A DNA stretch of 64,000 nucleotides, taken from contig NZ_JACCFG010000003.1 in assembly GCF_013416555.1 (NCBI RefSeq), positions 186,001 to 250,000 on the forward strand. The letters are read 5' to 3'. The stretch comes from Sphingomonas sp. R-74633 (lineage in GTDB: Bacteria > Pseudomonadota > Alphaproteobacteria > Sphingomonadales > Sphingomonadaceae). A program made the position numbers and the translations under genes. Positions 41,555 through 50,079 of the stretch are shown here, one piece after another (positions within the stretch are counted from its first letter, which is position 1; every line of letters starts with the position of its first letter). Below the pieces are notes generated by a model, which did not search any database, was not told the DNA's origin, and saw nothing but the letters and a program-made list of their open reading frames with translations.

Positions 41555-42256
41555 TCAACAGGTCGGAATCTGGCTTTCCCCGCCTTCGCGCTGGTACTTG
41601 CCGCCTCGCCAGAAATATCGCTCGGCGAAGGATCGGGTTCCCTCGAATTTCACAGTGAAATCCTGCCCCTTTCGGATCGTCGCGATCTTGCCCCGGATCG
41701 ACTGGGGCTTGTCCTCGACCGCGCCGCCATCGTCATAGACCGACTGGAAGGAAGCGATCTCGACGGGCCCTTCGGGACGCAGCTCGACGAGGCTGGTGTA
41801 GCTGCAGGTATAGCCCTGCCAAGTGCCGCCGCCTTCGACATAGATCACCGGATTGGCGGCGAACTTGTCGGTGATCGACCATTCGGCGAGGTCGCCGAAG
41901 CTGCCGCTCTCCGCTGCCTTGGGCCAGGCCTTGCGGACGCGGAAGCCGGTGCCGGCGGGGTCGAGATAGGTCGCGGCGATCGTCCCGGCATCGACATGCG
42001 CGGCGTCGGGGACATGGCCGTGGCTGACCAGCACCGGGCCAAAGGCCGTGTCGATGAGCTTGTTGTCGTCGAACACGATCGGGCCCTGCTTCACACCCTC
42101 GGGCCAGGCAGCCTTCACTGCCGCATCCAGCCGCGCGGCGGGATCGGGCGCGGGCGTCGCGCTGGGGGTCGGCGTCGGCGCGGGCTTCGGCGCCTCGTTG
42201 CCGCCGCACCCCGCCAGCATCAGTGCCGGCAGCAGCAGGGCGGCGGGCGCCTTCAT
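41555..42256 (-). CDS. lipoprotein of unknown function (DUF1176-like)
   Basis: 233 residues. Lipobox signal ALLLPALMLAGCGG, then a Pro/Thr-rich linker (APKPAPTPTPSATPAPDPAA) and a globular domain from about 45 with an aromatic SYTSLVELRPEGPVEIASFQ and CSYTS/QIPTC cysteine pair. The globular part resembles small DUF1176-type envelope proteins but this is a guess. Its ATG overlaps the chorismate mutase stop (ATGA), and it precedes GH130 by 10 bp, so all five genes from aroQ to GT4 may form one transcript. Confidence 0.55.
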   Translation of the reverse strand: MKAPAALLLPALMLAGCGGNEAPKPAPTPTPSATPAPDPAARLDAAVKAAWPEGVKQGPIVFDDNKLIDTAFGPVLVSHGHVPDAAHVDAGTIAATYLDPAGTGFRVRKAWPKAAESGSFGDLAEWSITDKFAANPVIYVEGGGTWQGYTCSYTSLVELRPEGPVEIASFQSVYDDGGAVEDKPQSIRGKIATIRKGQDFTVKFEGTRSFAERYFWRGGKYQREGGESQIPTC

Positions 42257-42537
42257 TTCCCGTCCTGCATCTGCGTGTGATGCCGGATCACTTCGTCGAT
42301 GATGAAGCGCAGGAACTTCTCGGAGAATTCCGGGTCGAGGTCCGCGGTCTTGGCGAGCTCGCGCAGCCGGGCGATCTGGCGGTCCTCACGGCCGGGATCG
42401 GCGGGCGGCAGGCCCGACTCGGCCTTGTAGCGCCCCACCGCCTGCGTCACCTTGAAACGCTCGGCGAGCAGGAACACGAGCGCGGCATCGATATTGTCGA
42501 TGCTCTGGCGGAAGCGGTTGAGCGTTTCGTCGGACAT
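42253..42537 (-). CDS. chorismate mutase (AroQ type)
   Basis: 94 residues: LNRFRQSIDNIDAALVFLLA, ERFKVTQAVGRYKAESGLPP, DPGREDRQIARLRELAKTAD and the final helix FSEKFLRFIIDEVIRHHTQM. These carry the Arg/Lys/Glu-type residues expected in an AroQ helical dimer. It converts chorismate to prephenate, feeding PheA, which is encoded elsewhere in this window without a fused mutase. A stand-alone AroQ is normal in alphaproteobacteria. Confidence 0.9.
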   Translation of the reverse strand: MSDETLNRFRQSIDNIDAALVFLLAERFKVTQAVGRYKAESGLPPADPGREDRQIARLRELAKTADLDPEFSEKFLRFIIDEVIRHHTQMQDGK

Positions 42538-42613
42538 GCGGGCTCTCTTTGCTCGGGGACGTAAGGTCACGCAAGCCTTGCCTTTGCGCGCCGCACCCGC
42601 CAGAGGCTTGGGC

Positions 42614-43627
42614 ATGAGCGCTACGATCCATCGCCTCGGCGGCGGCCCCGCCCCTTCGCTCGATCCGATGATGGCGCTGGTCGCCCAGGACATGAACCTC
42701 GTCAACGCTGTGATCCTCGATCGCATGCAGTCCGAGATTCCGCTGATCCCGGAGCTGGCCGGACATCTGATCGCTGGCGGCGGCAAGCGGATGCGCCCGA
42801 TGCTGACCTTGGCGTCGGCGCGGCTGCTCGGCTATTCGGGCGCCCGCCACCATAGGCTCGCCGCCGCGGTGGAGTTCATCCACACCGCGACTTTGCTCCA
42901 CGACGATGTCGTCGACGGATCGGACCTGCGCCGCGGCCGCCGCACCGCCAACATCATCTGGGGCAATCCGGCAAGCGTGCTGGTCGGCGATTTCCTGTTC
43001 TCGCGCTCGTTCGAGCTGATGGTCGAGGACGGCAGCCTCAAGGTGCTCAAGATCCTGAGCAACGCCAGCGCCGTGATCGCCGAGGGCGAAGTCAACCAGC
43101 TCACCGCGGTGCGCCGGCTCGACCTCAGCGAGCAGCGCTATCTCGACATCATCGGCGCCAAGACCGCCGCGTTGTTCGCCGCCGCCTGCAAGATCGCCGC
43201 AGTGGTTGCCGAGCGTTCGGAAGCCGAGGAAGCCGCGCTCGACGCCTATGGCCGCAACCTCGGCATCGCCTTCCAGCTGGTCGACGACGCGATCGACTAT
43301 GTCTCGGATGCGAGCACGATGGGCAAGGACGCGGGCGATGATTTCCGCGAGGGCAAGATGACCCTGCCGGTGATCCTGGCCTATGCCCGCGGCGACGAGA
43401 GCGCGCGTGCCTTCTGGAAGGCGGCGATCTCGGGTCATCGCACGTCGGACGAGGATTTCGCCGAGGCGATCCGGCTGGTCCAGGCCAGCCGCTCGGTCGA
43501 TGATACGCTCGCCCGCGCCCGCCATTACGGCCAGCGCGCGATCGACGCACTGGGCGGCTTCGCGGCGGGCGCGGCCAAGGATGCGATGATCGAGGCCGTC
43601 GAGTTTGCGGTCGCCCGCGCCTATTAG
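42614..43627 (+). CDS. ispB: polyprenyl diphosphate synthase (octaprenyl type)
   Basis: 337 residues with both aspartate-rich motifs: DDVVD in HTATLLHDDVVDGSDLRRGR (first) and DDAID in FQLVDDAIDYVSD (second), plus GGKRMRPML near the start. It condenses isopentenyl units on an allylic primer to make the ubiquinone side chain. Product chain length (often 10 units in this group) is not readable from the sequence. Divergent from aroQ with 76 bp between. Confidence 0.92.
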   Translation: MSATIHRLGGGPAPSLDPMMALVAQDMNLVNAVILDRMQSEIPLIPELAGHLIAGGGKRMRPMLTLASARLLGYSGARHHRLAAAVEFIHTATLLHDDVVDGSDLRRGRRTANIIWGNPASVLVGDFLFSRSFELMVEDGSLKVLKILSNASAVIAEGEVNQLTAVRRLDLSEQRYLDIIGAKTAALFAAACKIAAVVAERSEAEEAALDAYGRNLGIAFQLVDDAIDYVSDASTMGKDAGDDFREGKMTLPVILAYARGDESARAFWKAAISGHRTSDEDFAEAIRLVQASRSVDDTLARARHYGQRAIDALGGFAAGAAKDAMIEAVEFAVARAY

Positions 43628-43630
43628 GCT

Positions 43631-43849
43631 TTACTCGTCGTCCGACGGCTCATCGTCGTCGTCATCGTCGGCGGTGAGTGCATCTTCCTCGTCCTCGTCG
43701 AGCACTTCCTCGATCGCCTCGGTGATCAGGTCGAGCTGCTCGAAGCTGGCGGTAAACTCCAGCGTCTCGCCGTCGTCGTCCTCCAGATGCAGCGTATAGT
43801 CGCCATCGCTGTCGGGGGTGATGCTGAACTGTGCCAGGGTTCTCGCCAT
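43631..43849 (-). CDS. small highly acidic protein
   Basis: 72 residues, starting MARTLAQFSITPDSDGDYTL. The C-terminal half is dominated by Asp and Glu (EAIEEVLDEDEEDALTADDD, DDDEPSDDE). No signal, no cysteines. Its ATG at 43849 is divergent from hrpB with 60 bp between starts, and the gene is well formed with GGAGCG ribosome-binding site. Could be a nucleic-acid mimic or a charge-rich adaptor; pure inference. Confidence 0.6.
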   Translation of the reverse strand: MARTLAQFSITPDSDGDYTLHLEDDDGETLEFTASFEQLDLITEAIEEVLDEDEEDALTADDDDDDEPSDDE

Positions 43850-43909
43850 GTCTTCGCTCCTTAGGCTTCGCTTGCGCCAAACCCGGCTTCGGGGAATTGG
43901 TTGCGCGCA

Positions 43910-46339
43910 ATGAGTGACGCCCTGCCGATTCATGCCGTGTTGCCCGATCTGCTCGCTGCGGTGCGCGCCGGGAGCAACGCCGTGCTCGTCGCGCCGCCGG
44001 GTGCGGGCAAGACGACGGCATTGGCGCCGGCACTACTCGGCGAGGACTGGTGCACCGGTGAAATATTGCTGCTTTCGCCGCGCAGGCTGGCGGCGCGCGC
44101 GGCGGGCGAGCGGATGGCGGCGCTGGCGGGCGAGCAGGTCGGCCAGACCTTTGGCTATGCGACGCGGATGGATTCGAAGCGCTCGGGCGCGACGCGGGTG
44201 ACGGTCGTCACGGAGGGCATTTTCGTCAATCGCATCCAGGGCGATCCCGAACTGGCCGGCGTCTCGGCGGTGCTGTTCGACGAAGTCCATGAGCGCAGCC
44301 TCGACAGCGATTTCGGGCTGGCGCTCGCGCTCGACGCGCAGGCGGCGCTGCGACCGGACCTGCGGATCGTGGCGATGTCGGCGACGCTGGACGGCGCGCG
44401 CTTCTCCGACCTGATGGGCGGCGCGCCGGTGATCGAGAGCGAAGGGCGGAGTTGGCCGCTCGAATTGCGCCACCTCGGCCGCGCCGCCGAAGCGCGCATC
44501 GAGGACTCGATGGCCGCGGCTTGTCGGCTCGCGCTGCGCGAGGCCGAGGGCGGCGTGCTCGCCTTCCTACCCGGGGTCGCCGAGATCGAGCGCACCGCCG
44601 AGCGGATCGGCGAGGTGCCGGGCGCGGTGGTGCACAAGCTGCACGGCTCGCTCGAGCCCGGCGCCCAGCGCGCGGCGATCGCGGCGGATCCGCAGGGGCG
44701 GCGCAAGATCGTGCTGGCGACGTCGATCGCCGAAACCTCGCTGACGCTGGACGGCATCCGGGTGGTGGTCGATTCGGGGCTGGCGCGCCGCCCGCGCTAT
44801 GACCGAGCCGCGGGGATGACCCGGCTGGTTACCGAGCGGGCGAGCCAGGCTTCGGTCACCCAGCGCGCCGGACGTGCCGCGCGACAGGGGCCGGGCGTCG
44901 CCTATCGCCTGTGGGAAGAGGCCGCGACCGCCGGCCTGCCGCGCTTCGATCCGCCCGAGATATTGGAAGCCGATCTCTCCGCGTTGCTGCTCGATTGCGC
45001 CTTGTGGGGCGTGAGCGATCCGCGCGACCTCAATTGGCTCGATCCGCCGCCCGAGGCTGCGGTATCCGAGGCGCGCAAGCGGCTCGGCTCGCTGGAGGCG
45101 CTCGACGAGGACGGCCGCCCGACTGCGCATGGCAAGGCGATTGCCGGCCTGCCGCTGCCGCCGCGGCTCGGCCATATGCTGGTCCGCGCTGCCGAGCGCG
45201 GCATGGCGGGGACGGCGGCGCAGATCGCGGTGCTGCTCGGCGAGCGCGGGCTGGGCGGCAATGACGCCGACCTCGAGCTGCGCCTGCGCCGCTGGCGCAG
45301 CGAGCGTGGACCGCGCGCCGAGAATGGCCGACGGCTGGCGCAGCGCTGGGCGAGGCTGGTCGGCGATGACGGGATCGGCGACCCCGCCGCCTGCGTCGCG
45401 CTCGCCTTTCCGGACCGTATCGCCAAGCGCCGCGACGCTTCGGGCGAGACCTGGGCCTCGGCGGGCGGACGCGGGTTCAAGCTCGATCCCACTTCCCCGC
45501 TTGCCCGCGCCGAATGGCTGGCGGTCGCCGAGACGCAGGGCATGGCGTCTGGCGCGCGCATCCTTTCCGCCGCGCCGATCGATCCCGCCGAAGTCGAATC
45601 GCTGTTCGCCGACCGGATCAAGACCAAGCGCAGCGTACGCTTCGATCCCGGCACCGGCCGGATCGAGGCGCTGCGCGAACGCCGGCTCGGCGCGATACGC
45701 CTTTCGAGCGGCCCCGATTCGGCGGCGAACCCGGCCGAGATCGAGAAGGCATTGCTCGAAGGCGTGCGCGAACATGGCCTGGCGATGCTGCCCTGGTCCG
45801 ACCCTGCCCAAGCGCTGCGCAACCGCGCGGCGTTTACCGGCAATGATTCGCTCTCCGACGCGCGGCTGCTCGCCGATCTCGACGAATGGCTGCCGGGACT
45901 GCTGGCGGGCAAGCGCCGGCTCGACGCGGTCGAGGGGCTGACCAATGCGCTCAACAATTTGCTCGGCTGGGACGGGCAGAAGGCGCTCGACCGGCTGGCC
46001 CCTGCCCGCTTCGAGACGCCCGAAGGCTCGACCTATGCGATCGACTATGCCGCCGAGGGCGGTCCGACGGTGGAGGTACGGGTGCAGGCGCTCTATGGGC
46101 TCGATCGGCATCCGGTGCTCGGCGACGGCACGCCGCTGGTGCTGAGCCTCACCTCGCCCGCCGGCCGGCCGATCCAGACGACGCGCGACCTGCCGGGCTT
46201 CTGGAAGGGAAGCTGGGCCGCGGTCGCCAAGGAGATGCGCGGGCGCTATCCGCGCCATCCCTGGCCCGAGGATCCCGCCGCTGCCTCCGCGACGCTCCGG
46301 ACGAAAAAGGCAGATGCAAGGGGCGCCGGACCGCGTTAA
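43910..46339 (+). CDS. hrpB: ATP-dependent helicase HrpB
   Basis: 809 residues. SF2 DEAH/RHA motifs: Walker A APPGAGKT, DEVHERSLDSDFGLAL, SATLD, ATSIAETSLTLDGI, QRAGRAARQGPGVAYRLW. The C-terminal HrpB domain (RHPWPEDPAAA at the end is the usual HrpB tail) is present. Likely RNA-dependent ATPase; no defined cellular job. The 12-bp spacing to the next small gene suggests co-transcription. Confidence 0.94.
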   Translation: MSDALPIHAVLPDLLAAVRAGSNAVLVAPPGAGKTTALAPALLGEDWCTGEILLLSPRRLAARAAGERMAALAGEQVGQTFGYATRMDSKRSGATRVTVVTEGIFVNRIQGDPELAGVSAVLFDEVHERSLDSDFGLALALDAQAALRPDLRIVAMSATLDGARFSDLMGGAPVIESEGRSWPLELRHLGRAAEARIEDSMAAACRLALREAEGGVLAFLPGVAEIERTAERIGEVPGAVVHKLHGSLEPGAQRAAIAADPQGRRKIVLATSIAETSLTLDGIRVVVDSGLARRPRYDRAAGMTRLVTERASQASVTQRAGRAARQGPGVAYRLWEEAATAGLPRFDPPEILEADLSALLLDCALWGVSDPRDLNWLDPPPEAAVSEARKRLGSLEALDEDGRPTAHGKAIAGLPLPPRLGHMLVRAAERGMAGTAAQIAVLLGERGLGGNDADLELRLRRWRSERGPRAENGRRLAQRWARLVGDDGIGDPAACVALAFPDRIAKRRDASGETWASAGGRGFKLDPTSPLARAEWLAVAETQGMASGARILSAAPIDPAEVESLFADRIKTKRSVRFDPGTGRIEALRERRLGAIRLSSGPDSAANPAEIEKALLEGVREHGLAMLPWSDPAQALRNRAAFTGNDSLSDARLLADLDEWLPGLLAGKRRLDAVEGLTNALNNLLGWDGQKALDRLAPARFETPEGSTYAIDYAAEGGPTVEVRVQALYGLDRHPVLGDGTPLVLSLTSPAGRPIQTTRDLPGFWKGSWAAVAKEMRGRYPRHPWPEDPAAASATLRTKKADARGAGPR

Positions 46340-46350
46340 AGCGACTCACC

Positions 46351-46635
46351 ATGACCAAGACCGCCCGCATCTATCAGAAGCCCAAGAACGCCATGCAGTC
46401 GGGCCGCGCGCGCACGACCGTGTGGATCCTCGAATATGAGCCGGTGCGCCAGCAGCAGGCCGATCCGCTGACCGGCTGGGCCGGCGGCGATGCGACCGCG
46501 ACGCAGCTGCGCATGAGCTTCCCGACACTCGAAGCCGCCACCGGCTATGCCGAGCGCGAAGGCATCGCATTCCATGTGATCGCGGCGCCGGAGCGGAAGT
46601 TGAAGCTGCAGGCCTACGCGGACAACTTCCGCTAA
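46351..46635 (+). CDS. NDUFS4-like (ETC complex I) accessory subunit
   Basis: 94 residues: ARIYQKPKNAMQSGRARTTVWILEYEP at the start, then TGWAGGDATATQLRMSFPTL, EAATGYAEREGIAFHVI and a final LKLQAYADNFR. This is the conserved alphaproteobacterial homologue of mitochondrial NDUFS4 (18-kDa subunit). It sits on the peripheral arm of NADH:ubiquinone oxidoreductase; nuo genes are elsewhere. No signal or membrane span. Confidence 0.85.
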   Translation: MTKTARIYQKPKNAMQSGRARTTVWILEYEPVRQQQADPLTGWAGGDATATQLRMSFPTLEAATGYAEREGIAFHVIAAPERKLKLQAYADNFR

Positions 46636-46658
46636 GTAGCGAGCCGCGCACCCGCCAT

Positions 46659-46766
46659 CGTCACCCCGGACTTGTTCCGGGGTCCACGGCGCAGCACCTG
46701 CTCCGCCAGAAGCTCTTGCTTATGGCCAGCCTCCCGGTGGACCCCGGCACAAGGCCGGGGTGACGG
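46659..46766. repeat. paired inverted repeat, GTCACCCCGG family
   Basis: Left unit GTCACCCCGG with internal hairpin CCCCGG/CCGGGG (46664-46682) ending TCCAC, right unit GTGGACCCCGG with internal hairpin CCCCGGC/GCCGGGG (46742-46760) ending GTGAC. The two units are inverse copies, 48 bases apart, so the whole can also fold as one long stem. It occupies the spacer between the NDUFS4-like gene and the convergent NUDIX gene and may end both transcripts. Confidence 0.85.
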
Positions 46767-46773
46767 ATTTGGC

Positions 46774-47298
46774 CTAGTTGCCCAGCAGCGCGCCCGACAG
46801 CAGCAGCAGGATTTTCACGTCGATTCCCAGCCCTTCGGCGCGCTTCATCGCGACGAACCCGGCGATGTCGGCCCGCGGCACGCGGTGGACGATGATGTCC
46901 TCGTCCTCCAGCCCGCCGCCCTTGCCGACTTTGGTCAGCCCCGTGGCACGCACCAGCGTGAAGCTCTCCGTGACCATGCCCGGTGAGGAATAGAATTCGC
47001 CCAGGCTCTCGACCGCGGCGCAGTCATAGCCGGTTTCCTCGATCAGCTCGCGCCGCGCCGCGCTGAGTGCAGTGTCGTCGTCATGCTCGTCGCCTACCAG
47101 GCCGGCAGGCAGCTCGAGGCAGCGCTTGCCGAGCGGCACGCGGTACTGATCGACGAGCAGGACATGATCGTCCTCGTCGATCGCGACGATCACGGCGGCG
47201 CGGATGCCCTTGGCGCGCGAGACATATTCCCATTTGCCGCGCCTTTTGGCCGTGATCCATTTGCCGGACCACGCGATCTCTTCGGGTGCTTCGCTCAC
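46774..47298 (-). CDS. NUDIX hydrolase (ADP-ribose pyrophosphatase type)
   Basis: 174 residues from a GTG that overlaps the preceding stop (GTGA). The Nudix region GLVGDEHDDDTALSAARREL then IEETGYDCAAVESLGEFYSS carries the RELxEE catalytic helix; the SSPGMVTESFTLVRATGL block after it is typical for ADP-ribose pyrophosphatases. It would hydrolyse ADP-ribose to AMP and ribose 5-phosphate. It is the fifth gene of the lemA-TPM operon. Confidence 0.85.
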   Translation of the reverse strand: MSEAPEEIAWSGKWITAKRRGKWEYVSRAKGIRAAVIVAIDEDDHVLLVDQYRVPLGKRCLELPAGLVGDEHDDDTALSAARRELIEETGYDCAAVESLGEFYSSPGMVTESFTLVRATGLTKVGKGGGLEDEDIIVHRVPRADIAGFVAMKRAEGLGIDVKILLLLSGALLGN

Positions 47299-47966
47299 AG
47301 CTCGATCAGCCGGTCGGGGAGCTCGTTCACATCGTCGTCGCTGCGCGGGAAATGCTCGGCGAGGACGATACCGATCTGGCGGACCGCTTCGGCCATGCCT
47401 TCGCCGGCGCGTTTGTCCTTCACGCCCTGGATCAGCGCCGCCATCGCCGCGCCCCATACATCGGCGGTCACCTTCGAGTGGATCGCCTCGTCGGCGATGA
47501 TCTCGGCACGGTGCTCGGCGAGGCTCAGATAGACGAGCACACCGGTCGAGCCGCGCGTGCGCTTCTCGGCGGCGGTGCGGAACAGCGCCAGCGCGCGGCG
47601 ATGCACCCGGCGGTTCTTGGTGGCACTCGGCGTGAGGAACAGCCGCAGCGCATCGAGCGCGAGCACGATACGCACGACCAGGAAGGTGACCGCCATCAGC
47701 ACCAGCGCAATGGTGAGGTACCAGCGCGCGGGCACGACCTGCGCCCAGCTGTCGACGAAGCGGGTGTGGAGCCACTCGGCCGGCCAGGGCTGCCAGGCGA
47801 GCAGCGCGAGGACGAGCAGCATCGCCAGCACCGCCCAGTGCAGCGCGACATCATGATAGGGATCCGAGCGCCCCGCGACGACGGTGACGATCTCGCCATT
47901 GGTGGTGAGTTCGGCGGCGGTGACGGCGTCGGTGACGGCCTGGCGGTCCTGATCGGTCAAGTGCAT
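47295..47966 (-). CDS. TPM-domain membrane protein
   Basis: 223 residues. A TPM-like N-terminus (DRQAVTDAVTAAELTTNGEI, VTVVAGRSDPYHDVAL) is interrupted by two membrane helices (ALHWAVLAMLLVLALLAWQP and WYLTIALVLMAVTFLVVRIV), then a C-terminal TPM-type half (ALFRTAAEKRTRGSTGVLVY, then LSLAEHRAEIIADEAIHSKV). Second-tier paralogue of the two TPM genes upstream; starts 2 bp after the previous stop. Function in envelope maintenance is suspected for the group. Confidence 0.78.
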   Translation of the reverse strand: MHLTDQDRQAVTDAVTAAELTTNGEIVTVVAGRSDPYHDVALHWAVLAMLLVLALLAWQPWPAEWLHTRFVDSWAQVVPARWYLTIALVLMAVTFLVVRIVLALDALRLFLTPSATKNRRVHRRALALFRTAAEKRTRGSTGVLVYLSLAEHRAEIIADEAIHSKVTADVWGAAMAALIQGVKDKRAGEGMAEAVRQIGIVLAEHFPRSDDDVNELPDRLIEL

Positions 47967-47967
47967 G

Positions 47968-48840
47968 TCACCAGCTCCCCGAAGCGCCGCCGCCCCCGAA
48001 TGATCCGCCGCCGCCTGAGAAGCCGCCGCCACCACCGCCGCCGCCTCCCCAGCCACTGCCGCCTCCGCCGCCGCCCCAGCTGCTGCCACCGCCCCGGCTG
48101 GCCTCACGGCCGATCTCGTTGGCGATCGACCAGAGGATGATCGGCAGCGCGCCGCCATCATGGCTGCGATAGCTCCGGCCCCAGGGCCCGCGCCGGCTGA
48201 GGCGGCCGAGCCCGAGCATCGGCAGGATCACGAAGAGAAAGATGATTCCCCAGAAGAGCAGCCCGAATGGAAAACCGCCGCTGCCGTGGCTGCGCTGGCG
48301 GGTCTGGGTGACCTTGACCTGGGTCTGCTGCGCGCGCTGCTCGGCGGCTTCGAGGGGAAGCTTCATCTGCGCGCCGATCGCCTGCGCGCCCGCGACGATG
48401 CCGCCGGCCATGTCGCCGGCCTTGAATTTGGGGATGATCGTCTCGTTGATGATCTGGCTGGAAAGGCCATCGGTCATGATCGGCTCGAGGCCATAGCCGA
48501 CTTCGATCCGCACCTTGCGCTCCTTGGGCGCGACGAGAAGGATGATGCCATTCTTGGCGTCCTTCTGCCCGATGCCCCAGGCGCGGCCGAGCTGATAGCC
48601 ATAGTCCTGGATCTCATAGCCCTGGAGATCGGGGATGGTCGCGATGACGAACTGGCGCGTCGAGGCCTGTTCCACCTGCTCGGAGAGCTGAGTGAGCTCG
48701 GCCACCTGGGTGACCGAAAGCAGATGCGCGTCATCGACCACGCGGCCGGTGAGCTTGGGGAAATTGGGTTGCGACTGGGCCTGGGCCGAGAGCGGCACCA
48801 AGACGAGCAGGCACGCAAGCAGGCTACGCAACAGGGTCAT
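47968..48840 (-). CDS. TPM-domain protein with Gly/Ser-rich C-terminus (YgcG type)
   Basis: 290 residues. A signal peptide (MTLLRSLLACLLVLVPLSAQAQ), a TPM domain at about 25-165 (LTGRVVDDAHLLSVTQVAEL, TRQFVIATIPDLQGYEIQDY, GIGQKDAKNGIILLVAPKER), a membrane span near 195-215 and a Gly/Ser/Trp tail (SSWGGGGGGSGWGGGGGGGG, GFSGGGGSF). This is the classic YgcG layout, which puts the TPM domain outside the cytoplasm. Its ATG overlaps the preceding stop (ATGA). Confidence 0.88.
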   Translation of the reverse strand: MTLLRSLLACLLVLVPLSAQAQSQPNFPKLTGRVVDDAHLLSVTQVAELTQLSEQVEQASTRQFVIATIPDLQGYEIQDYGYQLGRAWGIGQKDAKNGIILLVAPKERKVRIEVGYGLEPIMTDGLSSQIINETIIPKFKAGDMAGGIVAGAQAIGAQMKLPLEAAEQRAQQTQVKVTQTRQRSHGSGGFPFGLLFWGIIFLFVILPMLGLGRLSRRGPWGRSYRSHDGGALPIILWSIANEIGREASRGGGSSWGGGGGGSGWGGGGGGGGGFSGGGGSFGGGGASGSW

Positions 48841-49334
48841 TGAGTGATCTCGCCTATGATGGCTTCGCTGCCGGCGGTGATGCCGCCGGGCACGTCGCCC
48901 GCCTTGAAGCGGGGCAGTATGTCCTTCTCGATGATCGCGCCCGCTTCGGCATCGGTGAGCGACTTTTCGAGGCCGTATCCGACCTGAATCCGGACCTTGC
49001 GCTCCGTGGGCGCGACGATCAGGCCGACGCCGTCATTATAGCCTTTGCGGCCGATGCCCCAGCTGTTGAGCAGTGTGCGGCTATAATCCTCGATGACGTG
49101 GCCACCGAGGCTCTTCACCGTAACCACCACGAACTGGTGCTTCGACTGCCGCTCGACATCGGCCAGCCGGGTTTCGAGCATCGTCTTGGTCTCGGGCGGC
49201 AGCACGCTCGCGCCGTCGACCACGCGCCCGCTGAGCGCCGGGAAATCATACCCGGCGGGCGGGGTCTGCTTGGTCGGCGCCGCGGACGAGCAGGCCGCGA
49301 GCGCTCCGCAGAGGAGGAGCGCTCGCAGGATCAG
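48837..49334 (-). CDS. TPM-domain lipoprotein with CTG start
   Basis: 163-165 residues. The TPM domain (VVDGASVLPPETKTMLETRL, HQFVVVTVKSLGGHVIEDYS, GIGRKGYNDGVGLIVAPTER) is clear. No ATG, GTG or TTG lies upstream of residue V at 49223, but in that same frame the sequence reads on to LRALLLCGALAACSSAAPTK, a good lipobox (LAAC), and to a CTG that overlaps the lemA stop as CTGA (49334-49331). Sister junctions in this operon are also NTGA overlaps, which supports the CTG. A second CTG at 49328 is possible. Starting at 49223 would delete the signal. Confidence 0.78.
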   Translation of the reverse strand: MILRALLLCGALAACSSAAPTKQTPPAGYDFPALSGRVVDGASVLPPETKTMLETRLADVERQSKHQFVVVTVKSLGGHVIEDYSRTLLNSWGIGRKGYNDGVGLIVAPTERKVRIQVGYGLEKSLTDAEAGAIIEKDILPRFKAGDVPGGITAGSEAIIGEITQ

Positions 49335-49924
49335 TTGCTGTTCCCGAAGCTGACGTCGGGCATCTTCTCGGCACCGGGTGCTGCCTGGAACGGCGTGATC
49401 GGCTTGGAGCCGTAGAAGATCTTGGCGCCGATCGCGTCGGGGAAGGTGCGGATGCGGGTGTTATAGGCCTGCACCGCGATGTTGTAGTCATGCACCGTGA
49501 CGTTGATGCGATTGTTGCTGCCCTCGATCTGATCCATCAGCGTCTTGAACGCCTGCTGGCTCTGAAGCTGCGGATAAGCCTCGACGCTGGCGATCAGCCG
49601 GCCGAGCGAGCCGCTCAGCTGCTGCTGCGCCGCCTGGAAGGCCTGGACCTTGGCGGGATCGGTGAGATCGGTCGCGCTAACCTGTATCGAGGTTGCCTTG
49701 GCGCGCGCTTCGACCACGTCGGTCAGGATCTTACCTTCCGACGCGGCGGCACCCTTCACCGTGTTGACCAGTGCCGGAATGGTATCGGCGCGGCGCTGAT
49801 AGGCGGCCTGCACATCGGCCCAGCGCGCCTTCGCATTTTCTTCCGCGGTGGGCACGCTGTTGAGCCCGCACGCCGAGAGCAACGCCACGGCGGCAAGGGC
49901 GATAACGGCACGAAACTTCTTCAC
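49331..49924 (-). CDS. lemA: LemA family lipoprotein
   Basis: 197 residues from a GTG with GGAGG eight bases upstream (an ATG five bases earlier is out of frame). A lipobox signal (ALLSACGLN) is followed by the LemA helical bundle: RWADVQAAYQRRADTIPALV, NTVKGAAASEGKILTDVVEA and NRINVTVHDYNIAVQAYNTR. LemA plus TPM-domain genes occur together in many bacteria, and the products are thought to act at the envelope. Head of the five-gene minus operon. Confidence 0.9.
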   Translation of the reverse strand: MKKFRAVIALAAVALLSACGLNSVPTAEENAKARWADVQAAYQRRADTIPALVNTVKGAAASEGKILTDVVEARAKATSIQVSATDLTDPAKVQAFQAAQQQLSGSLGRLIASVEAYPQLQSQQAFKTLMDQIEGSNNRINVTVHDYNIAVQAYNTRIRTFPDAIGAKIFYGSKPITPFQAAPGAEKMPDVSFGNSN

Positions 49925-50079
49925 TGCATGATCCTCCGGATCTTGTTCGAAGTGTCTTATACAGTGGCAACACCACCGCCTGAAAGCGAAATCGGACAAG
50001 GTGGATTTGCGCGGGCGGCGCAGAAGTGCATCATGGCCGCGATGCCGCGCCCAGTCGGCAGCTGGTGGGAGCCCCAGAA

